DNA from: Caldifarciminota bacterium | GTDB lineage: Bacteria; Hydrothermota; UBA3072; WFRC01 | Direction of reading: 5' to 3' | NCBI GenBank assembly: GCA_015486685.1 | Contig: WFRC01000363.1 | Span: 1 to 6,467, forward strand | DNA: 6,467 bases | Part shown: piece by piece, positions 6,038 through 6,467 of the stretch | Layout of the letters: each line of letters starts with the position of its first letter | Numbering within the stretch: position 1 is the first letter of the stretch | Made by a program: the position numbers and the translations under genes | Notes under the pieces: generated by a model | The model's input: the letters and a program-made list of their open reading frames with translations, nothing else | Database searches by the model: none | What the model was told of the DNA's origin: nothing

Positions 6038-6043
6038 CCTCCT
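6038..6043 (-). promoter_or_regulatory. Shine-Dalgarno site for pmbA
   Basis: On the minus strand AGGAGG lies 7 nt before the ATG at 6030. It fixes the start and contrasts with the downstream glycosyltransferase-like gene, which has none. Its upstream edge is only about 10 bp from the first heptamer array. Confidence 0.85.
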
Positions 6044-6052
6044 TTGTTTAAT

Positions 6053-6087
6053 AAGTTAGAAGTAAGAAGTGAGAAGTGGGAAGTAAA
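6053..6087 (+). repeat. Heptamer tandem array A, 5 units
   Basis: Five contiguous 7-bp units can be read: AAGTTAG, AAGTAAG, AAGTGAG, AAGTGGG, AAGTAAA (6053-6087). The consensus is AAGTRAG. The reverse-complement motif recurs at 6238-6272. The array lies immediately upstream of the pmbA ribosome binding site, so it may sit in the pmbA leader or promoter. Confidence 0.75.
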
Positions 6088-6090
6088 AAA

Positions 6091-6125
6091 TCGTCAATCG
6101 TAAATCGTGAGGCGTTAATCGTAAA
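6091..6125 (+). repeat. Heptamer tandem array B, 5 units
   Basis: Five contiguous 7-bp units follow array A after 3 bp: TCGTCAA, TCGTAAA, TCGTGAG, GCGTTAA, TCGTAAA (6091-6125). The core is CGT plus purine-rich bases. A related motif in the opposite orientation occurs at 6168-6188. Confidence 0.75.
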
Positions 6126-6167
6126 AACAACAGAAGAAAGTATACCTTATTATTTCATTTCCTCTCA

Positions 6168-6188
6168 CGCTTTACGCCTTACGCTTCA
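6168..6188 (-). repeat. Heptamer tandem array B', 3 units, inverted relative to B
   Basis: CGCTTTA (6168-6174), CGCCTTA (6175-6181) and CGCTTCA (6182-6188) form three units; CCTCTCA at 6161-6167 may be a diverged fourth. Read on the minus strand this gives CGTGAAG, CGTAAGG and CGTAAAG with shifted phase, which resembles array B. The 40 bp or so between B and B' is plain AT-rich sequence. Confidence 0.65.
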
Positions 6189-6193
6189 CGGGG

Positions 6194-6228
6194 TTTTTCA
6201 TTTTTCATTTTGCAATCTTCATTTTGCA
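6194..6228 (+). repeat. Heptamer tandem array C, 5 units
   Basis: Five contiguous 7-bp units can be read: TTTTTCA, TTTTTCA, TTTTGCA, ATCTTCA, TTTTGCA (6194-6228). This motif has no inverted partner elsewhere in the window. Confidence 0.65.
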
Positions 6229-6237
6229 TTTAAGTAT

Positions 6238-6272
6238 CACTTCCTACTTCTTAGTTCTCAGTTCCCACTTGC
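6238..6272 (-). repeat. Heptamer tandem array A', 5 units, inverted relative to A
   Basis: CACTTCC, TACTTCT, TAGTTCT, CAGTTCC and CACTTGC (6238-6272) are five contiguous units. On the minus strand they read as AAGTxxG-type repeats equivalent to array A. A and A' therefore bracket the other heptamer arrays in an inverted arrangement about 220 bp wide. Confidence 0.7.
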
Positions 6273-6275
6273 CCG

Positions 6276-6315
6276 TGTCATTGCGAGCCTTGATTTATCA
6301 AGGCGTGGCAATCTC
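6276..6315 (+). repeat. TGTCATTG-type variable hairpin element, copy 2
   Basis: TGTCATTGCGAG (6276-6287), a perfect 7-bp stem CCTTGAT-tt-ATCAAGG (6288-6303) and CGTGGCAATCTC (6304-6315) form the element. ATTGC and GCAAT in the flanks can extend the palindrome imperfectly. The flanks match copy 1 at 3704; the hairpin does not. Orientation on the plus strand is the same in both copies. Confidence 0.65.
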
Positions 6316-6321
6316 ATTTGT

Positions 6322-6447
6322 TTCGTTAATTTAGTCTATTTAGTCTATCTGGTCTGTTTAGTCTATCTGGTCTGTTTAGTCTATTTGGTTTATTTCGTTT
6401 ATTTCGTTCATTTAGTTTATCTGGTTTATTTCGTTTGTTTTGTTAAT
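6322..6447 (+). repeat. 9-bp degenerate tandem repeat, 14 units
   Basis: Fourteen contiguous units run from TTCGTTAAT (6322-6330) to TTTGTTAAT (6439-6447), with an approximate consensus YTNGTYTAT. TTAGTCTAT occurs four times. Between 6340 and 6384 TTAGTCTAT alternates with CTGGTCTGT, giving an 18-bp higher-order period. The plus-strand frame through the array reads as LVYLVC-type tripeptides because the period is a multiple of three. No start with a ribosome binding site supports it as a gene. Confidence 0.8.
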
Positions 6448-6467
6448 TATTAACAATAAATACACAG

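Larger units (their letters stand above)
6031..6467. other. Repeat-dense block upstream of pmbA, no gene seen
   Basis: From the pmbA start outward, this 437-bp stretch holds the ribosome binding site, heptamer arrays A, B, B', C and A', one TGTCATTG-type element and the 14-unit 9-bp array. The last 20 bp are plain AT-rich sequence. I find no convincing pmbA promoter hexamers between the ribosome binding site and array A; the promoter may be weak or lie within the arrays. Confidence 0.65.

Noticed and set aside
6076..6453. Plus-strand 125-codon open frame ending in LVYLVC-type tripeptides
   Set aside because: The repeats are produced by the 9-bp tandem array and the N-terminal part by heptamer arrays; no ribosome binding site is seen.

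Overview
The window is AT-rich bacterial chromosomal DNA with compact coding regions and two repeat-dense intergenic blocks. Core genes (polA, coaE, a TldD/PmbA-family gene) lie next to low-complexity tandem arrays and a RhuM-family remnant. This looks like an uncultured, low-GC bacterium of the kind recovered from metagenomes. Neither the gene order nor the repeats let me name a phylum, so no taxon is assigned.

Layout on the plus strand: 49-513 is a RhuM-family gene that keeps the conserved N-terminal half and lacks the rest. Its TAA shares one base with the ATG of polA (513-2993), which encodes a complete 826-residue DNA polymerase I. That protein has an intact 5' nuclease and polymerase, but a shortened middle domain without proofreading residues. 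coaE (2990-3556, dephospho-CoA kinase) starts at a TTG that overlaps the polA stop and has an ideal Shine-Dalgarno site inside polA. The three frames abut or overlap, so they probably share one transcript with coupled translation.

Layout on the minus strand: 6030-4732 encodes a PmbA/TldE-like protein, the subunit of the TldD/TldE protease that lacks the HExxxH motif. No TldD partner is present. Downstream of it, 4633-3887 encodes a 248-residue protein that looks like a short, divergent family 9 glycosyltransferase. Its promoter has both consensus hexamers (TTGACA, 16 bp, TATAAT) and lies so close to the ATG that the mRNA should be leaderless or nearly so.

Intergenic blocks: 3557-3886, between the convergent coaE and glycosyltransferase-like genes, holds 8-bp and 9-bp degenerate tandem repeats, a duplicated 33-bp unit with a covarying hairpin, a TGTCATTG-type variable hairpin element, a candidate terminator and a perfect 9-bp-stem palindrome. 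6031-6467, upstream of pmbA, holds the pmbA ribosome binding site, four arrays of 7-bp degenerate repeats in partly inverted arrangement, a second TGTCATTG-type element and a 14-unit 9-bp array. I see no RNA gene, CRISPR array, intact transposase or convincing new defence or metabolic system. The most unusual content is the organised short-period repeats, the leaderless consensus promoter and the truncated RhuM frame abutting polA.
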